From JBIKIW01 sp044361365 (lineage in GTDB: Bacteria > Patescibacteriota > JACMRA01), in contig JBIKIW010000013.1 of assembly GCA_044361365.1 (NCBI GenBank), positions 1 through 33,235 of the forward strand: DNA of 33,235 nucleotides. The letters run 5' to 3'. The position numbers and the translations under genes are program-made. This document shows, piece by piece, positions 16,052-24,380 of the stretch. Within the stretch, counting starts at the first letter, position 1. Every line of letters starts with the position of its first letter. The notes below the pieces were generated by a model. It did no database searches. It was not told where the DNA came from and saw nothing but the letters and a program-made list of their open reading frames with translations.

Positions 16052-17287
16052 TTAGTTATTTTGATTTTTTAATTGTGCTAATTTTTCTTGGTTGGCTATG
16101 GTTCTAGATTGTTCAAACTCTGCCAAAAGATCTTTGATCGCTGGAGTAAATTCTTGCCCGTAGATTAAATGTTTGTAGATTTCCAAAACCTGCTCCCCTT
16201 CCATTTGTTCAAACTTACCAGCCAAAAAAGCAAAAAATTCACCAGAATGTGGATAAATTGAATTCTGCAAACTTTCTGGAGTCCTACCATCAGACCATTT
16301 AATTTGCTTTAGATTATCTTCAAATTGTTCTCTGGCATAGTTTTGAAATCCTTCCTCACCTCTTAAATACTCAACAATCTGTGGAACGTTAATTTGGTTG
16401 GTCTCTTGTGACTCATCACCTTTTAATCTAAGATTTTCAAGTCTAACTAAAAATGAACCTCTAACTGCTTGTAGCGGAGCCTCATTTAAAATTACTTCTT
16501 TGCGATTAAATTCATGTACAAAAGTTTTTCCAATCTCTCCAGCCATAAAATCAGTTGCATTAGCAAAATCCAGAACCTTTTGCTCCGTTTCGGTAATTAA
16601 AACCTTTTTATTAGATTCAGTATTTACTAGTGCAGCAATGTGTTCTTGGCTGACAGCAACCCCACTTTTTTCAGGTACAAAAGTTGGAACAGTATCCAAA
16701 ATCAAGGCTTGAACAATTGGTTTTATCTTTTCATAATTCAAACCTAAGGATTTAAACTGATTCTCAAACCGATCTAAAAATGCCAAGGTTACTACCGCTG
16801 AAGCTTTTTCTTTGTTTCCTTTAATTTCTGTTTTAAACTCAATTTCACTCAAATCAAACTTCTTTAAATCTCGATTATCCTGAATAACATCATGTCCAGC
16901 AATTGCTAAAAGTTGAGCCACTGCCACATCCAAGCTAATAATTCCAGCCTCCAAAGCAGGTTGTAAAATCAAGTCCGCTCTGTTCATAAAGGTATCTATA
17001 TGAAACAAAAATTTCTTGTGATACGGAAATTCATCAGCATTGTTTTTGTAGCCGATATTTTGATTGTGCTGATACAAATTTTCTAGAAAATCCATTATGC
17101 CTTTTTTAATAGCTTGGTATTTTTGAAGTGGTTCCTGGTCTCTATTTTCTGATTGTAAGCTTATAATTTCTTGAAACCGTACTTCAGCCAAAGGTGTTAC
17201 AATTGTAATTGCGGTAACTAAATCTGGCAGTTTGTGAGATTCAGAGAAAGGTTTTGGTTGATTTAAGATTTGCGTAGGTTCATCCAT
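16052..17287 (-). CDS. HD-domain protein of unknown function
   Basis: 411 residues, soluble. An HD-type metal site is suggested by FPYHKKFLFHIDTF (H90 or H96), LLAIAGHDVIQDN (H132-D133), and a later acidic residue around VLDFANATDF. HD hydrolases cleave phosphate esters of nucleotides or second messengers. The second half (about 250-411) is helical with no recognised domain. Homologous relatives were not recognised. Start ATG at 17287. Divergent from the P-type ATPase with a 125-base intergenic region that must hold both promoters. Confidence 0.6.
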   Translation of the reverse strand: MDEPTQILNQPKPFSESHKLPDLVTAITIVTPLAEVRFQEIISLQSENRDQEPLQKYQAIKKGIMDFLENLYQHNQNIGYKNNADEFPYHKKFLFHIDTFMNRADLILQPALEAGIISLDVAVAQLLAIAGHDVIQDNRDLKKFDLSEIEFKTEIKGNKEKASAVVTLAFLDRFENQFKSLGLNYEKIKPIVQALILDTVPTFVPEKSGVAVSQEHIAALVNTESNKKVLITETEQKVLDFANATDFMAGEIGKTFVHEFNRKEVILNEAPLQAVRGSFLVRLENLRLKGDESQETNQINVPQIVEYLRGEEGFQNYAREQFEDNLKQIKWSDGRTPESLQNSIYPHSGEFFAFLAGKFEQMEGEQVLEIYKHLIYGQEFTPAIKDLLAEFEQSRTIANQEKLAQLKNQNN

Positions 17288-17412
17288 AATAATAATTTAA
17301 TATTTTGTATTAAAAATAATACAGATTTTACCAACGTGCAATTTTTCAATTTTAGCAAGTTATCTAGTTCGTTGCTAATATATACTCACAACCTGGCAAT
17401 TGTATTGTTGTT

Positions 17413-20136
17413 ATGGACAAAATCAGATTTTCCTTTTTTAATTTTTTAGAACGGCTCTTTAAAAGTCAAAAATATCATTTTATGCCTCAGGATTCAGTCA
17501 AAAAACCATTTTATCAGCACTCTGTTTCTACAGTTTTGGAAGAATTTAAGATAGATCAAAAAACTGGTTTAAGCGATCAAATTGCTAAAGAAAAGCTAGC
17601 CCAGAATGGCAAAAATTCTCTTACTACTCGCAAAATTCGTAGCACCTTAGAAGTTGTTTGGGATCAGCTAAAAAACCCACTAATTCTTATTTTGTTGGCG
17701 GTTGGTTTGATTAAAATATTTAACTTAATTCCTGAATTTGCAGCTGGAAAATTTAGTATTCAAAGCGTGGTGGAAATTTTGATGGTATTTGCAGTAGTTT
17801 TGATCAGCACTTTTATTGGTACAACTCAAGAATTAGACGCCGAAAAGTCACTCGAAAAATTGCGTTCCCAGGTGCGTTTTGGTACTCGGGTTTTACGAGG
17901 TGGAAAAGTGATCGAAATTGATGCTGAAGATGTGGTTTTGGGTGATATTTTAGTGCTAGAATCTGGGGATCGTGTGCCAGCAGATGCTAGAGTTTTGGAA
18001 TCTATAAATGGTCATACCAACGAAGCTTTACTAACTGGAGAATCTGAAGAAATCACAAAAAATTCTGAAATCATCGAAACCGACGATCTAATTCCAGCAG
18101 ATCAAAAAAACATGATATTTGCCGGCACAAATGTAGTTGGTGGGAAAATCATCGCCTTAGTAGTTGCCACCGCTCAAGAAACTGAATTTGGTAAAATCTC
18201 TAAAGAACTTGAAGGAGCTGAAGCTGAAGATACAAAATTTCAAAAACAAACCAAAGAACTGCTCAAAAACCTTACAATCATGTCTGGAGTAGCCTTTGTA
18301 CTGATGGAAGTTTTGTACATTTTGGTGCTAAAATTAGATCCAATTATATCGATTGAAACCGGGCTTGCCTTGGTTATTTCTTTTATTCCAGAGGCTCTTT
18401 CGGCTGTAACCGTGATAGTGCTTTCAATTTCAGCCGCTAGCTTGGTAAAAAAAGGAATCATCGTAAAAAACCTAGCCTCAGCTGAAGGCATGGGATCGGT
18501 AAGCACCTTTTTGACTGATAAAACAGGCACAATCACCAAAGGACAGATGAGCATGGAAGAGTTGTGGTTTTTGGACGGAGCTACTAAAGCTGTAGATTTT
18601 AAACCTCATGGGAATCGTGAAAAAGCAGTTTTGGAGATCCTAAAATTTTGTAACAACGGCAAAGGTGCTACTGAAGAAGCTCTGACTAATTTCATAAAAA
18701 AATACGGCTTGGAGGTTGAGTTTTTTGATCGCAAAGTAGAGTACGGGTATAATTCTGAAACCAAAAGAATGACCGTTGTACGCCAACAAAAGTCTGAAAT
18801 ATCAGGATATTCAAAGGGTGCCGGAGAAGTAATGCTTCCGATGTGTAAATATTACCATGACCACATAACCGATCAGAAATTAGAATTAACCAAAGAATTA
18901 AGAGAAAAGGTTTTAAAACAAATTGAAGATTACGCCTCTGTAGGCTTGCGAGTGCTGCTGCTAGCATATCGAGATTACCCCCAAAATCACAACTTTGGCG
19001 ACCGCAAACACGATGAAAATGAATTGGTATTTGTTGGGCTAACCTGCTTATTTGATCCGCTTAGAGAAGAGGTTTTTGAGACAGTTTCCAAATTTAAAGG
19101 TGCTGGAATTGACCTGATTATGATCACTGGAGATCACCCAAATATTGCCAAATATTTAGCCCAAAAAGCCGGAATTTTGGAAGGTGATGGTGAGGTGATT
19201 ACTGGTTTTGAACTAGAAGAATATCTTCAAATTGGACTCAAAAATTTGGACTCAAAAATCACCCAAAAGCTTATAAATACAAAGGTTTTTGCCCGAGTTG
19301 CCCCCAAACATAAAGACTTTTTGGTAGAGTTCTTTAAACTAAATGGTAGGATTGTAGCCATGGCTGGAGATGGAGTAAATGACGCAGTAGCAATCAAAAA
19401 AGCCAACATCGGAATAGCCGTCAAAAACGCTGTGGATTGGGTCAGAGACATTGCTGGAATTGTGGTAACTGGTGGGTTTGACGCTCTAATTCAAGCCGTG
19501 GAAGAAGGTCGCAAAATTATTTATAGGGCTAGGCTTTTCAGCCATTATCTACTCTCTGGAAACATCTCTCAGGTGGGAATTTTTATCTTGATCTCACTCA
19601 CTGCCAAAAACGCCCCACTCACTTCTTTACAGCTTTTGGTTATCAACTTACTCACCGACACCCTACCTGCAGTAGCTATGGCGTACGAAGAAGTCCCCGA
19701 AGAAATCATGAAACAAAAACCCGAACCATCCTCTGCTAATCTGATCAACAAACCAATCTGGGCGTCTATTATCGTACAAGGTGTGGTTACGAGTATATTC
19801 CTATTTTGGGTGTTCACTTCGTATCAAAACAAAGGTCTTCAGTATGCCCAAACCATGACATTTTTGGCTTATTTAGCACAAAAACTATACCGTGCGTTTA
19901 CTGCCAGATCGTTTACCAAATCCATCTTTGAAATCGGATTTTTCTCCAACAAAATCACCGTTTATTCGGTATTTGGAAGCCTTTTGATAGCTGGAATCTT
20001 AGCTTGGCCACTAGCAGAATTTGTAGGCATGAAAGCCGTGAACTTGGCAGACTTTGGACTAGTAGCAGCAGTTGCCTTGATTATTCCAATTGTTGAGGAA
20101 ATCTTTAAGTTTGTGAGGAGGAAATTGGAGAATTAG
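17413..20136 (+). CDS. Cation-transporting P-type ATPase
   Basis: 907 residues, the size and layout of P2-type (calcium/sodium pump-like) ATPases. There is an N-terminal cation-ATPase domain (about 35-75), then TGES in the actuator domain (208-211), PEAL (326-329) where the P2 membrane motif has PEGL, the phosphorylated aspartate in DKTGT (D369), MITGDHPN, and GDGVND (652-657). Hydrophobic segments flank these, with a final cluster of six at the C-terminus. Ion specificity cannot be fixed, although PEAL with the NDAVAIKKANIGIAV hinge fits a P2 pump. The start is uncertain: ATG 17413 adds 23 basic and aromatic residues ahead of MPQDSVKKPFYQHSV (ATG 17482), which is closer to the family start. 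No clear Shine-Dalgarno at either. Confidence 0.9.
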   Translation: MDKIRFSFFNFLERLFKSQKYHFMPQDSVKKPFYQHSVSTVLEEFKIDQKTGLSDQIAKEKLAQNGKNSLTTRKIRSTLEVVWDQLKNPLILILLAVGLIKIFNLIPEFAAGKFSIQSVVEILMVFAVVLISTFIGTTQELDAEKSLEKLRSQVRFGTRVLRGGKVIEIDAEDVVLGDILVLESGDRVPADARVLESINGHTNEALLTGESEEITKNSEIIETDDLIPADQKNMIFAGTNVVGGKIIALVVATAQETEFGKISKELEGAEAEDTKFQKQTKELLKNLTIMSGVAFVLMEVLYILVLKLDPIISIETGLALVISFIPEALSAVTVIVLSISAASLVKKGIIVKNLASAEGMGSVSTFLTDKTGTITKGQMSMEELWFLDGATKAVDFKPHGNREKAVLEILKFCNNGKGATEEALTNFIKKYGLEVEFFDRKVEYGYNSETKRMTVVRQQKSEISGYSKGAGEVMLPMCKYYHDHITDQKLELTKELREKVLKQIEDYASVGLRVLLLAYRDYPQNHNFGDRKHDENELVFVGLTCLFDPLREEVFETVSKFKGAGIDLIMITGDHPNIAKYLAQKAGILEGDGEVITGFELEEYLQIGLKNLDSKITQKLINTKVFARVAPKHKDFLVEFFKLNGRIVAMAGDGVNDAVAIKKANIGIAVKNAVDWVRDIAGIVVTGGFDALIQAVEEGRKIIYRARLFSHYLLSGNISQVGIFILISLTAKNAPLTSLQLLVINLLTDTLPAVAMAYEEVPEEIMKQKPEPSSANLINKPIWASIIVQGVVTSIFLFWVFTSYQNKGLQYAQTMTFLAYLAQKLYRAFTARSFTKSIFEIGFFSNKITVYSVFGSLLIAGILAWPLAEFVGMKAVNLADFGLVAAVALIIPIVEEIFKFVRRKLEN

Positions 20137-20148
20137 CTAAACTAGTTT

Positions 20149-20173
20149 GTAGAGGAGGGTTTATCCCTCCAAT
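20149..20173 (+). repeat. REP-like palindrome
   Basis: GTAGAGGAGGGTTTATCCCTCC: GTAGA head, stem GGAGGG/CCCTCC, loop TTTA-like, tail AAT. It sits between the P-type ATPase stop and the reverse transcriptase start. Confidence 0.75.
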
Positions 20174-20230
20174 CTTTATTTCTTCAATAATCAAACCCTT
20201 TGACAAAAAGTCTGCTAAAAAGTGAGTTTT

Positions 20231-20235
20231 GAGGT
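20231..20235 (+). promoter_or_regulatory. Ribosome binding site of the reverse transcriptase
   Basis: GAGGT five bases before the ATG. It is one of very few recognisable Shine-Dalgarno sites in the window. Confidence 0.6.
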
Positions 20236-20240
20236 AGTTT

Positions 20241-21737
20241 ATGGCAAAAAATGTTCTTTCATACAACTGGTTAGAAATTAAAGAGTTTTTTTTGAAAAAT
20301 AAGAGCTATGTTAATTTTGATATACCTCCGTATTTTCAGTTTACAAGGCTATTGAATATAATTTCTGATGATCTGAACAACAAGTCTAACAATTCTTGCA
20401 AATCTGTGTCCGACTTTATAGCCGATAAGAAGATAAGACCAAAATATATTGATGATGTTAATTATACTTTAATTTCAAATAAAGATGGCTTTTATGCTTG
20501 GAGACCTTTTGAAATTATCCACCCAGCACTCTATGTGGATTTAGTTAATTTAATTACAGCTTATAAAAATTGGAAACTTATCAAAAAAAGAATTGGAAAA
20601 ATGAGATCAAAAAGCTTTGTTAAATGCCTTAGCTGGCCTGTAAAGTCAAAAGCGAAAAAGAAAGATGCAGGAGTTCAAATTACGACTTGGTGGAAAAAAT
20701 TAGAATTAGAATCAATCAAAAAAGGTCTTGAGTTTAAATACATGTTTGAAGTTGATATAAGTAATTGCTATGGTTCAATTTACACTCACTCAATACCATG
20801 GGCGTTGCACGGAAAAAAACAAGCAAAATCAAATCGTGGAAAGAGTTTATTAGGAAATAAAATTGATGAATCATTACAGAACATGTCACACGGACAAACA
20901 AATGGCATACCACAAGGAAGCACTTTAATGGATTTTATTGCTGAATTAGTACTAAGTTATTCTGATGTTGAATTATCATCTAAAATAAAAGAGATGAAAA
21001 ATTTTTCTATATTAAGATACAGAGATGATTATAGAATTTTTACAAACAGTATTGAAGATGGTGAGTTGATTTTAAAAAATTTAACCAATATTTTAAGAGA
21101 GCTTGGAATGTCATTAAATTCAAAAAAAACAAAAGTATCTGATAATATTGTTTTAGGCTCAATTAAAGAAGATAAGAATTATTTTATTACCAATGTACTT
21201 AAATCAAACAATCTTTTGTATGAATTATATATTATAAACGATATATCCTTAAAATACCCCAACTCTGGAAGTCTGATTAAAAAATTGAACTATTTTCATA
21301 AAAATATTTTAAAACGAAAAGTGATTAAGGAAGACTCAAAAGTTTTAATTAGCCTAGTTGTTGATATCATGATTAGAAACCCTAAAATACTACCCACTGG
21401 TTCTGCTATTTTGAGTAAGCTCTTTTCATTTATTTCTCAAGATAAACAAGAAAATACAATCAATTTAATCAGAGATAAATTTAACAAAATTCCTAATACT
21501 GGCTATCTTGACATATGGCTTCAGAGATTCACGATAAAACTAGATGCAAATATTGATTATGATGAAAAAATATGTAAAAAAATAAAACATCCTAAAATTA
21601 CAATCTGGAATTCAGATTGGTTATCAGCTAGTCTTAAAAATAAAATAGAACATTATGACATTGTAGATAGGGAAGAATTAGAAAAGCTTGATCGTTTTAT
21701 TCAACCGTCTGAAATAGACCCTTTTAGCTATTATTAA
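20241..21737 (+). CDS. Reverse transcriptase of the unknown-group/Abi (DRT-type) class
   Basis: The 498-residue protein has RT palm motifs in order: FEVDISNCYGSIYTHS (169-184, first catalytic Asp), NGIPQGSTLMDFIAEL (221-236), YRDD box in ILRYRDDYRIF (257-267), and LGMSLNSKKTKV (288-299). The Y-T-H-S-I-P-W-A-L-H-G-K run after motif A and Q-T-N-G-I-P-Q-G-S are, from memory, typical of prophage- and defence-associated unknown-group RTs rather than of group II introns. No intron maturase domain, retron msr/msd or integrase is visible. Residues 320-498 are a helical C-terminal part without recognised domain. A good Shine-Dalgarno (GAGGT, 5 bases before ATG), rare in this window, and strongly A/T-rich codons (AAT, AAA, ATA) suggest acquisition. 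It is flanked by REP elements in opposite orientation. The likely role is anti-phage defence by cDNA synthesis; subtype unresolved. Confidence 0.85.
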   Translation: MAKNVLSYNWLEIKEFFLKNKSYVNFDIPPYFQFTRLLNIISDDLNNKSNNSCKSVSDFIADKKIRPKYIDDVNYTLISNKDGFYAWRPFEIIHPALYVDLVNLITAYKNWKLIKKRIGKMRSKSFVKCLSWPVKSKAKKKDAGVQITTWWKKLELESIKKGLEFKYMFEVDISNCYGSIYTHSIPWALHGKKQAKSNRGKSLLGNKIDESLQNMSHGQTNGIPQGSTLMDFIAELVLSYSDVELSSKIKEMKNFSILRYRDDYRIFTNSIEDGELILKNLTNILRELGMSLNSKKTKVSDNIVLGSIKEDKNYFITNVLKSNNLLYELYIINDISLKYPNSGSLIKKLNYFHKNILKRKVIKEDSKVLISLVVDIMIRNPKILPTGSAILSKLFSFISQDKQENTINLIRDKFNKIPNTGYLDIWLQRFTIKLDANIDYDEKICKKIKHPKITIWNSDWLSASLKNKIEHYDIVDREELEKLDRFIQPSEIDPFSYY

Positions 21738-21759
21738 TCCCTTAAACAAAATCTAAATC

Positions 21760-21775
21760 AGGAGACCTCCGCTAC
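21760..21775 (-). repeat. Half REP-like element
   Basis: Reverse complement reads GTAGCGGAGGTCTCCT, identical to the left half of the palindrome at 3368-3393. It abuts the transposase remnant. Confidence 0.65.
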
Positions 21776-21785
21776 ACGATATTTG

Positions 21786-21941
21786 ATTCAAAATTACAAA
21801 ACCATCTGGCAGAAATCATTTTACAATCATGTTATTAGAAATGAAAAAGATTTGAATCGAGTTCGTGAATATATTTTTAACAACCCTATAAACTGGCATT
21901 TGGACAAAGAAAACCCAACAAATCAACAATCCAAGCTTTAA
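21786..21941 (+). pseudogene. C-terminal remnant of a REP-associated tyrosine transposase
   Basis: The frame reads IQNYKTIWQKSFYNHVI, then RNEKDLNRVREYIFNNPINW, then LDKENP and a stop. This is the C-terminal signature of RAYT/TnpA-REP proteins (IS200/IS605-type Y1 HUH transposases), where W-Q-x-x-[FY]-[YF]-x-H-[VI]-I-R, R-E-Y-I-x-x-N-P and W-x-x-D-x-x-N are standard. The catalytic tyrosine lies further upstream in such proteins and is missing here, as is the HUH motif. The frame runs into the half REP element at 21760-21775 with no start codon. It is therefore a dead fragment, and it names the likely mover of the GTAG-headed palindromes. Confidence 0.75.
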
Positions 21942-22015
21942 ACTAGTCGAATTTAACACCTTTAAAAATGGAGACGGGACAAACACTTTATACCATTCAT
22001 TTTTCACTATTTTAA

Positions 22016-22042
22016 TTGACAATTAATCCGATTTTGTATAAA
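22016..22042 (+). promoter_or_regulatory. Promoter of first membrane-protein paralogue
   Basis: TTGACA, 15-base spacer, TG-TATAAA; the ATG follows 13 bases after the -10. The same pair with the same spacing precedes the second copy (22825-22851). Confidence 0.65.
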
Positions 22043-22044
22043 CC

Positions 22045-22062
22045 CGTTCATTTTTATGAACG
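22045..22062 (+). promoter_or_regulatory. Palindrome overlapping the start codon, first copy
   Basis: CGTTCAT-tttt-ATGAACG; the start codon is in the right arm. It spans the expected transcription start, so an operator is more likely than an RNA hairpin. Conserved at the second copy. Confidence 0.5.
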
Positions 22063-22739
22063 CTGCAATTTTACAATTTAAACAAGATAGAGGTCGACTT
22101 TTCTGGATTTTTGTGGCTTTTTTTCTAATCGCTTGTTTCACAGTTATCCCTTTTTTGGGACTGCTGATTATCTCTTTACTCATAAACGAGAGATTAAAGT
22201 CCAAACCGCTCAAAATTATTTTATTAGTGATTGGGGTGATTCTAGCTACTTTTTTAACCTCTTTCTTTGTTTTATCATATTTTAACCCATCACCGGGGAT
22301 TGTAAATAATCCACTTTATGGTACTTTGTACTGGGCTGCGGAAGCTTCGCATGCTCTAATTTTGGCAAATTTTGTGTATCAATTTTACCGAATTTTTAGA
22401 TATTCAAATACTCCCTATAGCTTTTTTTATGTGGGTATGTATAATTTTATTCACGCGGTTTATAAGGCTTGTCCTGTAACTCAGCTTCAAAACTATCTAG
22501 CCCTTGGTACTGATTATATCAAGCCAGTAGAAAACACTTATTGGCGTGGGCTTTTTGGGGAATTTAGTGAGCCTTTGAGAATGGCATTTTTGGCGATGAG
22601 TATGCTCTTTTTGTACCGAGCCTACACCGAATATATGAAATTAGATATTCCCGTAAAAGAGTGGCTTAGTTGCTGGAAAGAAGGGAAATATGAAAAACAC
22701 TCCGAGTTAGTGGTTTATGATTCAAAACAAGCACATTAA
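22056..22739 (+). CDS. Membrane protein of unknown function, tandem paralogue 1
   Basis: 227 residues, no recognised family. Two hydrophobic segments follow a basic N-terminus (about 15-40 and 50-75), a third lies around 90-115 and a fourth in MAFLAMSMLFLYRAYTEY (about 180-200). The loop between the third and fourth is conserved between the two copies (RYSNTPYSFFYVG, FIHAVYKACPVTQLQNYLALGT, NTYWRGLFGEFSEP). The C-terminal tail (KEWLSCWKEGKYEK) is soluble and nearly identical in both. Its own promoter and palindrome lie just upstream. The last 23 bases overlap a truncated reading frame in the other phase, exactly as the second copy overlaps its downstream gene. The strong conservation of loops suggests both copies are functional. 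Confidence 0.7.
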   Translation: MNAAILQFKQDRGRLFWIFVAFFLIACFTVIPFLGLLIISLLINERLKSKPLKIILLVIGVILATFLTSFFVLSYFNPSPGIVNNPLYGTLYWAAEASHALILANFVYQFYRIFRYSNTPYSFFYVGMYNFIHAVYKACPVTQLQNYLALGTDYIKPVENTYWRGLFGEFSEPLRMAFLAMSMLFLYRAYTEYMKLDIPVKEWLSCWKEGKYEKHSELVVYDSKQAH

Positions 22740-22824
22740 AAGTTTTATTCGTAGAATTATTTACAACGATATTCTCAGTTTTAGAGAAGATTTTTTAGAT
22801 AACCCAGTAACTTTCAAAATTTAA
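22717..22824 (+). pseudogene. Truncated duplicate of the GNAT-like gene's 5' end
   Basis: A 35-residue frame starting MIQNKHIKSFI and continuing SFREDFLDNPVT, then stop. These are the first residues of the gene at 23526 (MIQNKHIKSFI... SFREDFLNSPKT) with about 17 residues between them missing. It overlaps the end of paralogue 1 by 23 bases, as the intact gene overlaps paralogue 2. It marks the right edge of the duplicated unit. Confidence 0.75.
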
Positions 22825-22851
22825 TTGACAACCAATTCTATTCTGTATAAA
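22825..22851 (+). promoter_or_regulatory. Promoter of second membrane-protein paralogue
   Basis: TTGACA, 15-base spacer, TG-TATAAA, then 13 bases to the ATG. Duplicate of 22016-22042, offset by 809 bases. Confidence 0.65.
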
Positions 22852-22854
22852 ACA

Positions 22855-22870
22855 GTTCATTTTTATGAAC
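22855..22870 (+). promoter_or_regulatory. Palindrome overlapping the start codon, second copy
   Basis: GTTCAT-tttt-ATGAAC, six-pair arms, preserved although the flanking bases have diverged from the first copy. Confidence 0.5.
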
Positions 22871-23548
22871 GCTGCAATTTTACAATTTAAACAAGATAGA
22901 GATCGACTTTTCTGGATTTTTGCGTTACTTTTTATAATCGCCTGTGTGTTTTTTGTCCCATTTCTAGGGCTTCTTTTTTTGGGATTGTACCTAAACGAAA
23001 AGATTAGCTCCAAGCCTATCAAAATTATTTTGTTGATTTTGGGAATCTTGCTTGCTACGGTTTTAAATGTTTTTTCAATCTTATCCTTTTTTAAGGTCGG
23101 TCCGGATTCAGTCAACAATTTGTTTTATGGATCATTGTATTGGTACAGTGAGTTTTTTCACACAACTAGTTTGATCTTTTTTGTTTATTCTTTTTATCGC
23201 ATTTTTAGGTATTCCAATACTCCCTATAGCTTTTTTTATGTAGGCATTCACCAATTTATTCACGCAATTTACAAAGGTTGCCCGATTACTCAGCTCCAAA
23301 ATTATCTGGTAATGGGTACAAATAATATCACTCCCGTTCCCAACACTTACTGGCGAGGACTTTTTGGAGAGTTTAGTGAACCTATGAGAATGGCATTTTT
23401 GGCTATGAGTATGCTGTTTTTGTATCGAGCTTATACGGAATACATGAAATTTGACATTCCCGTAAAGGAGTGGCTTAGTTGCTGGAAAGAAGGAAAATAT
23501 GAAAAGCCTTCGCATCTAGTGGTTTATGATTCAAAACAAGCACATTAA
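22865..23548 (+). CDS. Membrane protein of unknown function, tandem paralogue 2
   Basis: 227 residues, same length and layout as 22056-22739. The first 20 and last 75 residues are nearly identical between copies, while the two N-terminal membrane segments and the following loop have diverged. Because the membrane segments changed yet stayed hydrophobic and in frame, both copies have probably been under selection. The stop overlaps the start of the GNAT-like gene by 23 bases, which suggests translational coupling. Function unknown; whether it works with the nearby reverse transcriptase cannot be told. Confidence 0.7.
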   Translation: MNAAILQFKQDRDRLFWIFALLFIIACVFFVPFLGLLFLGLYLNEKISSKPIKIILLILGILLATVLNVFSILSFFKVGPDSVNNLFYGSLYWYSEFFHTTSLIFFVYSFYRIFRYSNTPYSFFYVGIHQFIHAIYKGCPITQLQNYLVMGTNNITPVPNTYWRGLFGEFSEPMRMAFLAMSMLFLYRAYTEYMKFDIPVKEWLSCWKEGKYEKPSHLVVYDSKQAH

Positions 23549-24338
23549 AAGCTTCATTGTCCCAGATGGATCACATTATTTGGCTATTTGTAGTTACGCT
23601 TCCAAAAATGATATTTTTAATGAAATCCCGAGCTTTAGAGAAGATTTTTTAAACAGTCCAAAAACTCGCATTACTTGGGACGACCCTACCCTAACTGAAG
23701 CTATTTTAAATACTTTGGAGAAACTTACAGCAGATTTTGATTATCCAAGAAATATCAAAAAATACCAGACTAATTTTTTCAAAACTGAAATCTCTGAACT
23801 TAGAGAAACTATCCAAGCTCACCCCCAAATTAACTGGCAAAATTATCAAAATGAGTTTTTTTGGCGAAAATTTGATGCTCAAAATCCTGATGATATAGGG
23901 CTTTTAAGGGATTTTATGCTAAACAGCTTTGGAGTGGATTTTAAAACCAATCAAGAAGGTATGGTTGAAGCTGCACCAAACGAGACTAAGCGAGATAAAA
24001 TCATCAAAAACCTTTCAAACGCTTATTTAAACACAGAAAATCAAATTTACTTTGTGTTTGATAAAAATAATTTGCCTGCAGGTTGTTTTACGCTAATTGA
24101 TGTTTGTGGAGATATTCAATTAAATTCAGTTGCCGGAATTAGCGGATTACCCAGCCCAAAAGTGCGAAAATTACCCTTGATTTTAGCCGCAGTTTTTAAT
24201 GTTTTAGAGCTAGACGCACAGTTTAAAAACACCAAGAAGCTCACCTTTTCTAACAGCAAAGACAAAGTTTCTCAAATTTATACGAGCCTTGGAATAAAGA
24301 AAAACCCTCAAAGACAAGGATTTTTTGTGGAATTATAA
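23526..24338 (+). CDS. GNAT-like acetyltransferase-fold protein, tentative
   Basis: 270 residues, soluble. The N-terminal half has no recognised domain. The C-terminal part (about 175-270) has the shape of a GNAT fold: QIYFVFDKNNLPAGCFTLID (strand and substrate loop), a strand around GDIQLNSVAGI, a helix with KLPLILAAVFNVL, and a final LTFSN...VSQIYTSLGI, like the N-x-x-A-x-x-L-Y-x-x-L-G-F of GNATs. The usual acetyl-CoA pyrophosphate loop Q/R-x-x-G-x-G/A is not clear, so the assignment is weak. It starts inside the last codons of the paralogue 2 gene. The first 35 residues also exist as a relic at 22717-22824. Confidence 0.45.
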   Translation: MIQNKHIKSFIVPDGSHYLAICSYASKNDIFNEIPSFREDFLNSPKTRITWDDPTLTEAILNTLEKLTADFDYPRNIKKYQTNFFKTEISELRETIQAHPQINWQNYQNEFFWRKFDAQNPDDIGLLRDFMLNSFGVDFKTNQEGMVEAAPNETKRDKIIKNLSNAYLNTENQIYFVFDKNNLPAGCFTLIDVCGDIQLNSVAGISGLPSPKVRKLPLILAAVFNVLELDAQFKNTKKLTFSNSKDKVSQIYTSLGIKKNPQRQGFFVEL

Positions 24339-24340
24339 GC

Positions 24341-24369
24341 TTTACAGAAAAAACCAACTTCGGTATAAA
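24341..24369 (+). promoter_or_regulatory. Promoter of riboflavin kinase gene
   Basis: TTTACA, 17-base spacer, TATAAA, then only 11 bases to the ATG. The predicted transcript has a leader of about five bases. Confidence 0.65.
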
Positions 24370-24380
24370 AAGTAATAAAT

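Noticed and set aside
20241..23548. Complete DRT3 or retron system
   Set aside because: Only one RT is present, no msr/msd-like RNA is visible and the following genes are membrane proteins of unknown function; the subtype cannot be claimed.
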